NCBI RefSeq assembly: GCF_041021895.1
Contig: NZ_CP157428.1
Span: 1,426,001 to 1,490,000, forward strand
Origin: Acinetobacter sp. XH1741
Lineage (GTDB): Bacteria > Pseudomonadota > Gammaproteobacteria > Pseudomonadales > Moraxellaceae
Length of the DNA: 64,000 nt
Direction of reading: 5' to 3'
Positions within the stretch are counted from its first letter, which is position 1, and each line of letters opens with the position of its first letter. A program made the translations under genes and the position numbers. Shown in pieces: positions 40,071-48,176 of the stretch. The notes below the pieces were generated by a model. It worked only from the letters and a program-made list of their open reading frames with translations, had not been told where the DNA came from and made no database searches.

Positions 40071-40121
40071 GATGATTACTCCGCTGGGGAGCGGTTTAGA
40101 AAAACGGTAATCATCTATTTT
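40071..40121 (+). other. Two-tier inverted repeat with T run, terminator or small RNA end
   Basis: GATGATTAC (40071-40079) pairs exactly with GTAATCATC (40107-40115), enclosing a second hairpin CCGCT-gggg-AGCGG (40081-40094). A short T run (TATTTTT) follows. It lies 150 bases after the lipoprotein gene and 31 before the next gene. The terminator role is plausible, but the GC-rich inner stem is unusual in such AT-rich DNA. Confidence 0.5.
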
Positions 40122-40151
40122 TAAATAATTTATAAGATTTGGTTAGATCAA

Positions 40152-41102
40152 ATGAACAACTTAATAACGAGATTTTTAAATAATCTGGGGCAGTGGCATG
40201 AAGTTGCACTGACAATGACTAAAGCCATAGTCGCAATAGGGGTGTTGTGCTTAGTTGCTTATCTTTTAACAATTAACTATATCCCTTCGGAAATTAGCTT
40301 TGGTGATACGCTCATTTTTTTACTAATTTTTGCAGCATTTTCTATTGTTTATACTGGGTTCTGCATGATGCTATTTTTCTTTGGTATCTCTTTAATACCC
40401 GTAACTTGGTTCATCTTAAGTGTGGTTGACAAGTATTTGCCATCTCACGTAAGAATTGGGCAAAAACTTCCATTTCCAAAGATTAGTATTATCACATTGG
40501 GTGTATCTATTTACCTTCTATATATTATTCGTGGTTTATTTTTCCTAGATTGGAAAATTAATGCCTATATGGATATTACAGTAAGTCTAATTTCTTTATT
40601 TTATTATGCTTTTTACGTCAATCAGAAGAGAGTCAAAGAATACCGTTTAAAGTTTGAAAATTTAAGAGATATCATTGATGATCCTAAAGCAAGTGAAAAT
40701 CTAAAAACTTTTGCAGAAACAAAGTTAAAGCAATTAGAAATATGGATTAAAAACTCTATACAATCAGCCCTATTTCTTATTCTGACTCCACTAATCTTTA
40801 TGTTTTTGATTGGAGATGTGGGCAAAATTTTTTTACATTACACAATGCAAAAAACTGGTGTAAGAATAGAAAAAGCGAATTTATACATCAAAAAACCTTA
40901 TGCCAATCTAATTGAATTACCAAAACTGACCACTAAAGAACTAAGCCAAGACCAAATTTTTATTTTTAGGGGGATGGAAGTTCCATTTCAAGGAATTGGT
41001 AAAAATACTTTAATTTCTTACAAGTTGAAAGATGTTGAAAAGCAGATTGTAATTCCTAATGAATATATTACTGTAGAGCGAAGTATGAAAATTAAAGAGT
41101 AA
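40152..41102 (+). CDS. Predicted multi-spanning membrane protein, function unknown
   Basis: A 316-residue protein with about five to six hydrophobic segments in residues 18-235. A soluble charged segment (VNQKRVKEYRLKFENLRDIIDD) lies between helices, and a C-terminal domain of about 75 residues (IFRGMEVPFQGIGKNTLISYKLKD) follows the last helix. I do not recognise the family. Its position between ssrA and the PAAR genes, and its AT-rich codon use, suggest it belongs to the accessory block. Whether it works with the neighbouring PAAR module is unknown. Confidence 0.6.
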   Translation: MNNLITRFLNNLGQWHEVALTMTKAIVAIGVLCLVAYLLTINYIPSEISFGDTLIFLLIFAAFSIVYTGFCMMLFFFGISLIPVTWFILSVVDKYLPSHVRIGQKLPFPKISIITLGVSIYLLYIIRGLFFLDWKINAYMDITVSLISLFYYAFYVNQKRVKEYRLKFENLRDIIDDPKASENLKTFAETKLKQLEIWIKNSIQSALFLILTPLIFMFLIGDVGKIFLHYTMQKTGVRIEKANLYIKKPYANLIELPKLTTKELSQDQIFIFRGMEVPFQGIGKNTLISYKLKDVEKQIVIPNEYITVERSMKIKE

Positions 41103-41319
41103 TTAAAGCTATTATTAAAATGAATAGAGTTAAACTAATTAAAAGATATCTTTTAGAAGGAGAGTCTTTCAGAAAGAAAATTTCTATTGAGATAAAATGA
41201 CTTGCTTTGAAGTTTTAAATCATTTTCTAAGATACTAATTCTAGATGATTACATATAACTTATTTTTTAGTTTAAGAGAATTTTGATATCATATATTGAA
41301 AATTAGAACAGGAAACATA

Positions 41320-41735
41320 ATGACAAGTCCTATTTTTTAAAAGACCTTCTTATTGAACAATTAGAAAAGCTGTCAGAAAATGATATTCAACGAATTTCTA
41401 ATGCTGAAAAACTTTATTGGAATAATAAACCACATGCTATCTACTGCGTAGCTGTACATGGAGCTAAAACTCAGAATGATGGTTTAGTTAATGCATCTTC
41501 TACTAATACGAAAATAAAAGGATTATCTATTGCCCGTGTTGGAGATGATGTTATTTATGCAGATGGTACAACCTCCAAAATCATCTCTGGTGCTGGTACA
41601 GCATGTATTGTTGATGGGGCACCAGTAGCTCTAGTGGGCAGTCGCTTAGAAAATGGGGATGAAATTATTGAGAGTCCGAATACTACTATTGCGATCAAAA
41701 TTTACAAAGATCAGCACTTACTCAAAACTTTTTGA
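41320..41735 (+). pseudogene. PAAR-domain protein, out of frame at a T6 tract
   Basis: Starts ATG at 41320 after GGAA and reads MTSPIF, then hits TAA at 41338. The rest of the gene is intact one frame back: LKDLLIEQLEKLSEND, then a PAAR-type fold with ARVGDDVIYADGTTSKIISG and VDGAPVALVGSRLENGDEI, to TGA at 41735. One extra T in the tract 41333-41338 would restore a continuous 138-residue frame. Alternatively a -1 slip on the TTT-TAA junction gives the same protein. PAAR proteins cap the VgrG spike of type VI secretion. Options are a true pseudogene, phase variation, ribosomal frameshifting or an assembly error. Confidence 0.7.
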
Positions 41736-41763
41736 ATCATGTCTAATTTTTAAGGTGTAGTCT

Positions 41764-42306
41764 ATGGCTAAAGGTTTTGCAATTCACAATGCTATTACTG
41801 ATCATGGTGGAGTTATTCCATCTACGCAAGCAATAAGCTCTCAAATGGGAAACTTGTTTGTTAGAGCTGGTGATGGCCATATGTGCCCTAAATGCAGGTG
41901 TTGGTCTGTAGTTATTAAAAGTCATGACCATGTGATTTTTGATGGTAAACCAGTAGCATATGTGGGTGATAAGCTATCATGTGGCGCAACGATTCAACCA
42001 CAACAGTCTCATGTTGTAGGGGAAAGTGGTAGTCCTTATTCTCGCGCAACCTCACAGACTAATAATAAAGATAACTTTGTTGACTTACACGACTATGGTC
42101 AAAGATATTTACTGATTGATGAAATAACAGAAACCCCTCTAAGCAATGTATGCTATGAAATTTATAAATCAGGTGCTCTTTGTACTCACGGAAAAACTGA
42201 TGATCAAGGATATACAGAAATAGTTACAAGTAAAAATGAAGAAGAAATTGAAATAGTTATACATTCTGAAGAGGGAGACCATAATGGCTATTGTTGCAAA
42301 GGATAA
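41764..42306 (+). CDS. PAAR-domain type VI secretion spike-tip protein
   Basis: Predicted conical tip of the VgrG spike, carrying a cargo effector. An N-terminal PAAR domain (residues 1-85) has HGGVIPSTQ, HMCPKC and VAYVGDKLSCGA with Cys/His residues that would hold the tip metal. Residues 108-175 form a transthyretin-like adaptor typical of T6SS cargo linkers (YLLIDEITETPLSNVCYEI, GKTDDQGYTE). AAGGTG precedes the ATG. The last 23 bases overlap the next gene in another frame, so the putative effector is translationally coupled. No other T6SS structural gene is in the window. Confidence 0.8.
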   Translation: MAKGFAIHNAITDHGGVIPSTQAISSQMGNLFVRAGDGHMCPKCRCWSVVIKSHDHVIFDGKPVAYVGDKLSCGATIQPQQSHVVGESGSPYSRATSQTNNKDNFVDLHDYGQRYLLIDEITETPLSNVCYEIYKSGALCTHGKTDDQGYTEIVTSKNEEEIEIVIHSEEGDHNGYCCKG

Positions 42307-42949
42307 AAGCAAATTACCAAGAAGAATAGGAGATGAATATCAGGTCAAACAAGTTAAAGTTAGTTCGCAACGTTCTTTAACTGCTCGTGAAATTACACTT
42401 GCACGGGAAGTCTTTAAAGATTCCATTGACTATTCAAAAGTAAAAATTATTAATGGCGGTTTACTAGGAATGCCAAATGCTAGTAAAAATGCTATGACTC
42501 CTTTCGGAAGTATTCATCTACCTAGTGAAGATTATAATACTACAAAAGATTTTGGGTTGGATAATGTTGATGCAACACTAAAAATTTGGTTTATTCATGA
42601 AATGACACATGTATGGCAATACCAACATGGCTTTAATAATGCACGTGCGGGAATTAACACTGGAATCAATGGTGGATACACCCAGAGAAGTTTAGCTTAT
42701 GAATATAGCTTAGCTGACAAAAGTAAAAAATTTAATGAGTACAATATGGAACAACAAGCTGAAATAGTTTCACACTATTTTGATGCTACGCATACATACC
42801 AAACTATTCACAATAGTCCACGTCTTCATAAACAAAATGTTATGAATTTACCTAATCTTCGGCAAGTTTTATCTGAATTTTTAGTCAACCCAGATAATAA
42901 ACAATTAGTTTCATTATCTAGAGGTCAGGAAAACTACTGGTTTAAATAA
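42284..42949 (+). CDS. Putative T6SS effector with zincin HExxH motif
   Basis: A 221-residue protein without signal peptide. WFIHEMTHVWQYQ near residue 105 contains the HExxH zinc-metallopeptidase motif, and a downstream glutamate in EQQAEIVSHYFD (near 163) could be the third ligand. FGSIHLPSEDY before it resembles Vgr-related proteins seen with PAAR/VgrG genes. The start lies inside the PAAR gene with GAGGGAG seven bases upstream. Secretion by the PAAR partner and toxicity are inferred from gene order. A cell-wall or protein target cannot be chosen from sequence. Confidence 0.7.
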   Translation: MAIVAKDKSKLPRRIGDEYQVKQVKVSSQRSLTAREITLAREVFKDSIDYSKVKIINGGLLGMPNASKNAMTPFGSIHLPSEDYNTTKDFGLDNVDATLKIWFIHEMTHVWQYQHGFNNARAGINTGINGGYTQRSLAYEYSLADKSKKFNEYNMEQQAEIVSHYFDATHTYQTIHNSPRLHKQNVMNLPNLRQVLSEFLVNPDNKQLVSLSRGQENYWFK

Positions 42950-42950
42950 T

Positions 42951-43406
42951 ATGAATAAATCTCTTTTTATACTCATTAGCTTATGTTTTTCGCAGCAAAT
43001 TTTTGCAATGAGCAAAGAATATTCAGGTGGAGAAGTCTACATAACAATAAAAGATAATTCCCCTTGTTTTTATATAAACAATAAAAATATAAGTGGAGAT
43101 TATGACATTACACTTTATGAACGAAATATCAATTCTGGTCTTTATAAAGTTAGTAGTATTTCATCAATATTAGCCTCGAAAAGATATCCAGACAAAGAAA
43201 AATGTATTACAACAAATGAAATAAAAGATAATTTTAAGTATAAAAATAACACTCCATATTTGGTGGTTTTAGAAACCGATAGATTTAGCTTTGGTAAAAA
43301 TTTTTGTGTTGATTCAGCAACTAAAACTATTCAAGATTTCACAGACACCTGTAAAGTAAAAAACTTATCTTGGTGGGAAAAAATTCTTAATTTACTTAGC
43401 TTTTAA
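42951..43406 (+). CDS. Secreted putative immunity protein, copy 1
   Basis: A 151-residue protein with a signal peptide (MNKSLFILISLCFSQQIFA). A mature beta-rich domain has paired cysteines: VYITIKDNSPCFYI, KCITTNE, PYLVVLETD, NFCVDSATK. It starts one base after the effector stop codon. The same framework recurs in the next gene. Position after a toxin-like gene and periplasmic targeting fit an immunity role against a periplasm-acting T6SS effector; this is inference. It ends with a Trp/Leu-rich tail (WWEKILNLLSF). Confidence 0.6.
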   Translation: MNKSLFILISLCFSQQIFAMSKEYSGGEVYITIKDNSPCFYINNKNISGDYDITLYERNINSGLYKVSSISSILASKRYPDKEKCITTNEIKDNFKYKNNTPYLVVLETDRFSFGKNFCVDSATKTIQDFTDTCKVKNLSWWEKILNLLSF

Positions 43407-43437
43407 TAAGTTTCTATTAAAATGAGATAGAAATGCC

Positions 43438-43923
43438 ATGAAATTATTGTATTTACTACTTTTTATTAGTGGTACTGTTAGTGCTTCTCCTAGTTCAACA
43501 CTATATGTAAAAATTAAAGATAGTGATGTGTGTGTGTTTACAAAAGGAGGATATGATAAAGCATATGGAAATCAGACTTTAATTTATATGGGAAAAGTAG
43601 ATGGAATTAATGCTTTTCACTCTTCGTATTCAAAGACTTATTTGAATCTTAAAATGCCTATTATTGAAGAAAACTGTATTAAAATTAAATCTTCTGAATT
43701 TAAAGAGCCTTTTCCATATGATGTTGTTCTTGAGACAGACCAATCATATACACAAAGAATTTGCGTAAATAGGACTAGTGAAGGTAAAACTGTACTATTA
43801 GAAGCTAAAGTAGACCTTGATAAAGGTATATATTGTGGCACTAACCAATATGATTACTCTAGTAATGGCCTTTGGACTAAATTAAAAAATCTCTATTATT
43901 GGTTAATTAATTTTTTTAATTAG
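43438..43923 (+). CDS. Secreted putative immunity protein, copy 2
   Basis: A 161-residue paralogue of the preceding protein. Signal peptide MKLLYLLLFISGTVSA, then the same order of landmarks: LYVKIKDSDVCVF, NCIKIKSSE, YDVVLETD, RICVNRTSEGK, and a hydrophobic Trp/Leu tail. Overall identity by eye is low, so the duplication is old or the copies have diverged under selection. It starts 31 bases after copy 1. Having two tandem forms behind one effector is common for T6SS immunity genes that accumulate against variant toxins. Confidence 0.6.
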   Translation: MKLLYLLLFISGTVSASPSSTLYVKIKDSDVCVFTKGGYDKAYGNQTLIYMGKVDGINAFHSSYSKTYLNLKMPIIEENCIKIKSSEFKEPFPYDVVLETDQSYTQRICVNRTSEGKTVLLEAKVDLDKGIYCGTNQYDYSSNGLWTKLKNLYYWLINFFN

Positions 43924-43991
43924 AATACTTTTAAAGAGGTCATGGATACTCTATATATGACACATGTATTCATGTTTATAGCTCTCCATTT

Positions 43992-44290
43992 CCACAACAG
44001 AATTTTAATTTTTTGCGCTGATTTAAAGTAAGAAACTTTTGCAATACAGAGATAAAGGGGCTAAGCCAACCGTTTAGACCCTAAAGCCTAAATTTTAAAT
44101 AAATAAAATAATTAAAAGGGAGAGGGGTTAATTTAAAAATAGTCATGCTCAACTCCTTAGAATTTATGGAGCTCTATCCTTAAGAATAACCGTCAATTAA
44201 TTAGGGTGGTAGAGCGAAAAAGAGGGGCAAGTTGGCTTCAAGAACCCAACACCTATGGAAGTGTCCTACCTTTCGAGATAGGGATTAACA
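43992..44290. repeat. Direct repeat copy A (with copy B at 51860-52545)
   Basis: Two blocks in A match two blocks in B in the same order. Block 1, 43992-44085, corresponds to 51860-51949, sharing CCACAACAGAA, TTTTTTGCGCTGATTTAAAG and ACAGAGATA. Block 2, about 44087-44230, corresponds to about 52403-52545, sharing TTTTAAATAAATAAAA, GGGAGAGGGG and AATTTATGGAG. In B the blocks are separated by about 450 bases holding a lipoprotein gene; in A they are adjacent. The copies flank the hydrolase/monooxygenase cluster and lie about 7.9 kb apart. Confidence 0.75.
44140..44290 (+). ncRNA. Possible C4-like antisense RNA, copy A
   Basis: Predicted pairings on the plus strand: CTCC-GGAG (44153-44156 with 44168-44171), GCTCTA-TAGAGC (44171-44176 with 44210-44215), GTTGG with CCAAC, ACAC-ctatggaa-GTGT, and CCTACC further on, able to pair with the GGTGG/GTAG arm. 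AACTCCTTA is complementary to strong Shine-Dalgarno sequences. From memory this layout resembles the C4 antisense RNAs of phages P1/P7 and the group I sRNA family reported in A. baumannii. Orientation and ends are approximate. Also in 43924-44555: an inverted repeat CCTTCATGA ... TCATGAAGG (44313-44350). Confidence 0.45.
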
Positions 44291-44555
44291 GCAATATAAA
44301 AAACAACATTACCCTTCATGATGAATGCTTCATGTAGTTTTTCATGAAGGAAAACCCCAAATTAATATTTCTTTCATAATGGCACAAAAAGTCAAATCTA
44401 AGGCTATCGCTGTCAAGACATTCCTCTGAGTCATAAGATAATCTGATTATAAATTCCTACTCAGATTAGCAATTATTCAATGTGTCTGTCAGAAATAGAG
44501 TATTGCTATTCGCCAGTATGAAATGCATAACCATTATTTTGCTATAGGGATATAC

Positions 44556-45464
44556 ATGAGTACTCAAGCAAAAACATCTAAGCCTGATCTATCTGAAAAG
44601 TTCAAATTTGAGAGCGAAAATTATTTAGCGCAGCGCATTCAACATTTTAATCATGGTGAATTTGAATTTAAAGTTATTGATACAGGTCCACTTGATGGTA
44701 AGCCAGTAATTTTATTACATGGTTTTCCGGAAGTTGCCAGCAGCTGGGAAAAACTCAGTGATATTTTAATTCAACATGGCTATCGTACTTTTGCGATTGA
44801 ACAGCGTGGTTATAGTAAGCATGCTTCTCCTAAAGGGCGCTTTCAATATCGTATTGATCAACTGGCTGGCGATGTTTATCAATTTATTAAAAAGATTCAA
44901 CAGCCTGTATATTTGATTGGTCATGATTGGGGTTCAATAGTCGCTTGCGAACTTGCAAGACGAAATCCCGAAGTAATTAAACACCTAACACTAGTCTCGG
45001 TTCCACATAAGGGCGCTTTTATCCAAGCCATGTTTAGTAGTGCGCAAATTTTTGCATCCTACTATATGGCTTTTTTTCAGTTACCTGTTATTCCAGAATT
45101 TGTGTTTAAAAAAATGCCTAAATTTAAACATTATTTTCTTAAAAACTCTGGAATGACTGATGAACAAATAGCAGATTTTAATCAAAATTTTATTGAGGAA
45201 GATCGTATCGGTACGGCAATTAATTGGTATCGAAGTATGCCGCTGACATCTCCAAGATCAATCTTTCAAAAAATCACTGTACCCACATTATTTGTCTGGG
45301 GAAAAAAAGATATTGCCGTATGGGAAAAAAGTGCTCACCTAAATAAAAAATATTTTAGCAACACTTATCGTGAAGCATTTTTAGATGCTACGCACTGGAT
45401 TCCTAACCAAAATGCTCAAGAATTAAGTCTGCATTTTTTAAATGCAGTCAAAGTGGGAGAATAG
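44556..45464 (+). CDS. Epoxide-hydrolase-like alpha/beta hydrolase
   Basis: A 302-residue alpha/beta hydrolase. The oxyanion motif HGFPEVASSW (near residue 60), the nucleophile elbow GHDWGS with aspartate rather than serine, and the C-terminal DATHWI histidine are the pattern of epoxide hydrolases and haloalkane dehalogenases. A late WGKKDIAVW carries the acid. The ATG at 44556 has a GGGA site; an ATG at 44523 would add 11 residues. The next gene starts two bases after the stop (TAGATATG). First gene of a small catabolic-type cluster. Confidence 0.85.
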   Translation: MSTQAKTSKPDLSEKFKFESENYLAQRIQHFNHGEFEFKVIDTGPLDGKPVILLHGFPEVASSWEKLSDILIQHGYRTFAIEQRGYSKHASPKGRFQYRIDQLAGDVYQFIKKIQQPVYLIGHDWGSIVACELARRNPEVIKHLTLVSVPHKGAFIQAMFSSAQIFASYYMAFFQLPVIPEFVFKKMPKFKHYFLKNSGMTDEQIADFNQNFIEEDRIGTAINWYRSMPLTSPRSIFQKITVPTLFVWGKKDIAVWEKSAHLNKKYFSNTYREAFLDATHWIPNQNAQELSLHFLNAVKVGE

Positions 45465-45466
45465 AT

Positions 45467-46405
45467 ATGCATCCATTACAACGTTTAGAAAATCACACGA
45501 TTAAACAGCGCAAAGTAAAGTTTGATTTCAGTCAAACTCCACACTACTGGATTTATGACAATCCATTTGCAACTCATTTAATTAATGCTGTGCATTTAAT
45601 CCTCCCTGTAGGTGAGCTTTGGATGTGTCGTGTATTTAATCAAGCATTACCTTTTGTGACTGATGAAAAATTACGTTCTGATGTCAAAGGTTTTATTGCC
45701 CAAGAAGCACATCATGCTGCTGCCCATAAGGTCGCACAGGATTATTTACGTCATTACGGCTATGATATTGACGGACTATTAAACTATATAGAACTAGCTT
45801 TTAAAAAGTTAGGAGTTGATTCACCACTCGGTTTAACTTTACCTAAAAGCTTGCAGCCTCACTGGCTTACTGTAAGGGTGGGTATTGCGGCATCAGTTGA
45901 GCATTTTACTTCAATGTTAGGTACTTGGTGTTTAGATACACAGCCTTGGCAAGAGCAAATGGCTGATGAGGCCATGTCAGCTTTGTTTGTTTGGCATCTT
46001 GCCGAAGAAGTTGAACATCGTAGTGTCGCTTTTGATTTATATATGCATTTATGTGGTGAGGAAAATAAAAACTTTGCGTATCTCCAACGTCAAGCAATTA
46101 TGGCTGCTGTTGCACCATCCTTTATTATGATTTTGCATCATTGCTTTAAAAGCTTGGCCAAGGGTGATAGAGAACTTAATGTTCCTCTAAAACTTGATTT
46201 GTTCAATGTGGCAAAGCAATCAGTCGTTGAAAATGCAAGATCTAAACAAGTGCCTAGTTTTGTTGAAATGGTGGGCAGTTTAAAACGTTGGATCAGACCG
46301 AGTTACCATCCATATTATGAGGGTGACACAGCAAAAGCATTACAAGTAATGGAAAATTCTTCGGCAGTCAAAGCACTTAAAGCAGCCGCCCTTGCTACTG
46401 CTTAA
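45467..46405 (+). CDS. Metal-dependent hydrolase, PF10118-like, ferritin-like helices
   Basis: A 312-residue protein of the family called predicted metal-dependent hydrolase. Repeated Glu/His motifs, QEAHHAAAHK (near residue 79), SVEHFTSM (near 143) and AEEVEHRSVAFD (near 183), suggest a di-iron ferritin-like bundle. No signal peptide. It is coupled to the preceding hydrolase gene and ends before a double terminator. The family is poorly characterised; substrates proposed elsewhere are not assumed here. Confidence 0.78.
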   Translation: MHPLQRLENHTIKQRKVKFDFSQTPHYWIYDNPFATHLINAVHLILPVGELWMCRVFNQALPFVTDEKLRSDVKGFIAQEAHHAAAHKVAQDYLRHYGYDIDGLLNYIELAFKKLGVDSPLGLTLPKSLQPHWLTVRVGIAASVEHFTSMLGTWCLDTQPWQEQMADEAMSALFVWHLAEEVEHRSVAFDLYMHLCGEENKNFAYLQRQAIMAAVAPSFIMILHHCFKSLAKGDRELNVPLKLDLFNVAKQSVVENARSKQVPSFVEMVGSLKRWIRPSYHPYYEGDTAKALQVMENSSAVKALKAAALATA

Positions 46406-46470
46406 AGGCTATATGGTTAAAAGAGCTTTCAAGTGATGCAAAGTATTTTCTAACCTTTAGTCAAATCCTG

Positions 46471-46513
46471 AAAATTGAGTGGTATTTAAAAGAAATGCCA
46501 CTCAATTTTTTTA
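46471..46513 (+). terminator. Terminator 1 after the hydrolase pair
   Basis: AAATTGAGTGGtat ... atgCCACTCAATTT hairpin with a run of T at its right side. Confidence 0.8.
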
Positions 46514-46538
46514 TAGTTTGGCGTGATATAAAGCGCAA

Positions 46539-46572
46539 AAAAAAGCAGATATATCAAATATCTGCTTTTTTA
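46539..46572. terminator. Terminator 2, bidirectional
   Basis: AAAAAGCAGATAT-atcaa-ATATCTGCTTTTT perfect hairpin with A and T runs, between convergent genes. It would serve the minus-strand monooxygenase gene. Confidence 0.85.
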
Positions 46573-46582
46573 ACTTTATTGG

Positions 46583-48061
46583 CTATATGAAAGAATAATT
46601 CTGTTCATCAAAATATCTGAGATCATTTCTCATATGTTGTATTGTCCAAGGATAATTCGATACATTGACCCTTTGATCATCAAGATAATAACTCACACAA
46701 CCACCACGATTAAAAACTGTTTTATCTAAAGCATGTTGTAATTTTTGATTATATGAATCATTTGCTAAAGAATTTACTTCAAAAGAGTTTTTACGCTTTT
46801 TAATGACTGATTTCATGGCTTGAATTCCATATCCAATATGAATTTCAGCCGTAGTAATAAAAGAATTATAATTTAAGCTATTAGGCCCTAATACATAAAT
46901 TGCATTTGGTACATTCTGAATTACACAGCCTTTATACGCTTGCATTTTATTTTTTGACCACATTTCAGCGAGAGTTTCTCCTGTTTTTGTGACAATTTTC
47001 TTAGCAATTGGGGCTTGAGTAACTTCGAAGCCTGTTCCCCAGATAATAATATCTAAAGGAATTTCTTTACCATCGACAACAATTCCATTTTCGGTCATTT
47101 CTTCGACACCTTGGGCAATGACGGTGGTATTGCTTGTTGCTAAAGCCGAATAATAAGTATTTGAAAAGAGAATCCTTTTACATCCCATCGTAAATTGTGG
47201 AGTCACTTTTTTACGTAAGTTAGGATCTTTGATTTGAGAGTGCATCCATTGGATCAATACTTTACCCGTCGCTTCTAAAGACTTTGGATGACTTACAGCT
47301 TGACTCAATAATTCCATTGAAATGTCTGTCGATAATCGAACAAATTTTAAAAGGAGTGGCGTATTTTTCATTGCACTTTGTGAGAGTTTACCTAGTTCCA
47401 TATTGGGTTTAGGAATAACCCATGGAGCCGTTCTTTGAAATACATAAAGCTGATCAACTTGCTTTTGAATGGCTGGAATAATTTGAATTGCAGAAGCTCC
47501 TGTACCTACAACCGCAACTCGCTTACCTGTTAAATCAACGGAATGGTCCCATTGTGCTGAATGAAACATTTTGCCTTTAAATTTTGACATACCATTGATT
47601 TTAGGTATTGCTGGATGGCTTAATGGTCCACCTGCGAAAAAAACAAATTTTGCATAATACGTTGTTTCGGCTATTTTAATTTCCCAACATTGCTTTTGTT
47701 GTAGCCATTTTGCTTGTTGTAATTCTTGATTAAATTTAATTTTTGGATATAGATGATGTTGATGTGCAACATCTTCTATATATTCCTTAATTTGAGTTTG
47801 TTTGGCAAAAACATGGTTCCATTTGGGATTCGGTGCAAAAGAGTAGGAGTAGAGTGCTGAAGGAATATCACATTCACAGCCAGGATAGGTATTATCTCTC
47901 CACACTCCACCAATTTCATGGGATTTTTCAAGAATTAAAAAATCTTTAATGCCTGATTTGAGTAATTTTATTCCTGCCGCAATTCCTGACAGTCCAGCGC
48001 CAATTACAATCACTTCAAGATTTATAATCTTTGAGTCTGTTGATGTTGATAGTTGACTCAT
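46583..48061 (-). CDS. Flavin-containing Baeyer-Villiger-type monooxygenase
   Basis: NADPH/FAD monooxygenase probably converting ketones to esters or lactones, or hydroxylating related compounds. N-terminal FAD motif VIGAGLSGIAAGIKLL (near residue 19), EIGGVWRDNTYPGCECD, and the second Rossmann motif VVGTGASAIQI near 190. A FKGKMFHSAQWDHS segment just before it resembles the BVMO fingerprint (FxGxxxHxxxWD). IIWGTGFEV is near the C-terminus. The ATG at 48061 follows AAGGAA; an upstream extension to 48115 is possible. Length 492 is normal. Confidence 0.86.
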   Translation of the reverse strand: MSQLSTSTDSKIINLEVIVIGAGLSGIAAGIKLLKSGIKDFLILEKSHEIGGVWRDNTYPGCECDIPSALYSYSFAPNPKWNHVFAKQTQIKEYIEDVAHQHHLYPKIKFNQELQQAKWLQQKQCWEIKIAETTYYAKFVFFAGGPLSHPAIPKINGMSKFKGKMFHSAQWDHSVDLTGKRVAVVGTGASAIQIIPAIQKQVDQLYVFQRTAPWVIPKPNMELGKLSQSAMKNTPLLLKFVRLSTDISMELLSQAVSHPKSLEATGKVLIQWMHSQIKDPNLRKKVTPQFTMGCKRILFSNTYYSALATSNTTVIAQGVEEMTENGIVVDGKEIPLDIIIWGTGFEVTQAPIAKKIVTKTGETLAEMWSKNKMQAYKGCVIQNVPNAIYVLGPNSLNYNSFITTAEIHIGYGIQAMKSVIKKRKNSFEVNSLANDSYNQKLQHALDKTVFNRGGCVSYYLDDQRVNVSNYPWTIQHMRNDLRYFDEQNYSFI

Positions 48062-48176
48062 TTCACTTTCCTTAAACATTAAATTTGTTAAGTTCTTTCT
48101 AAAAGGTAGAGGCAATACAAGAACCTTTGATTATTAGGTCCAAACTGTAATTAAGAATTAAATAAAGAAAGAACAC

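Noticed and set aside
46583..48061. Monooxygenase as a siderophore ornithine/lysine hydroxylase
   Set aside because: It has the NTYPGCECD and FKGxxxHSAQWD patterns of Baeyer-Villiger-type enzymes, and no siderophore gene is near.
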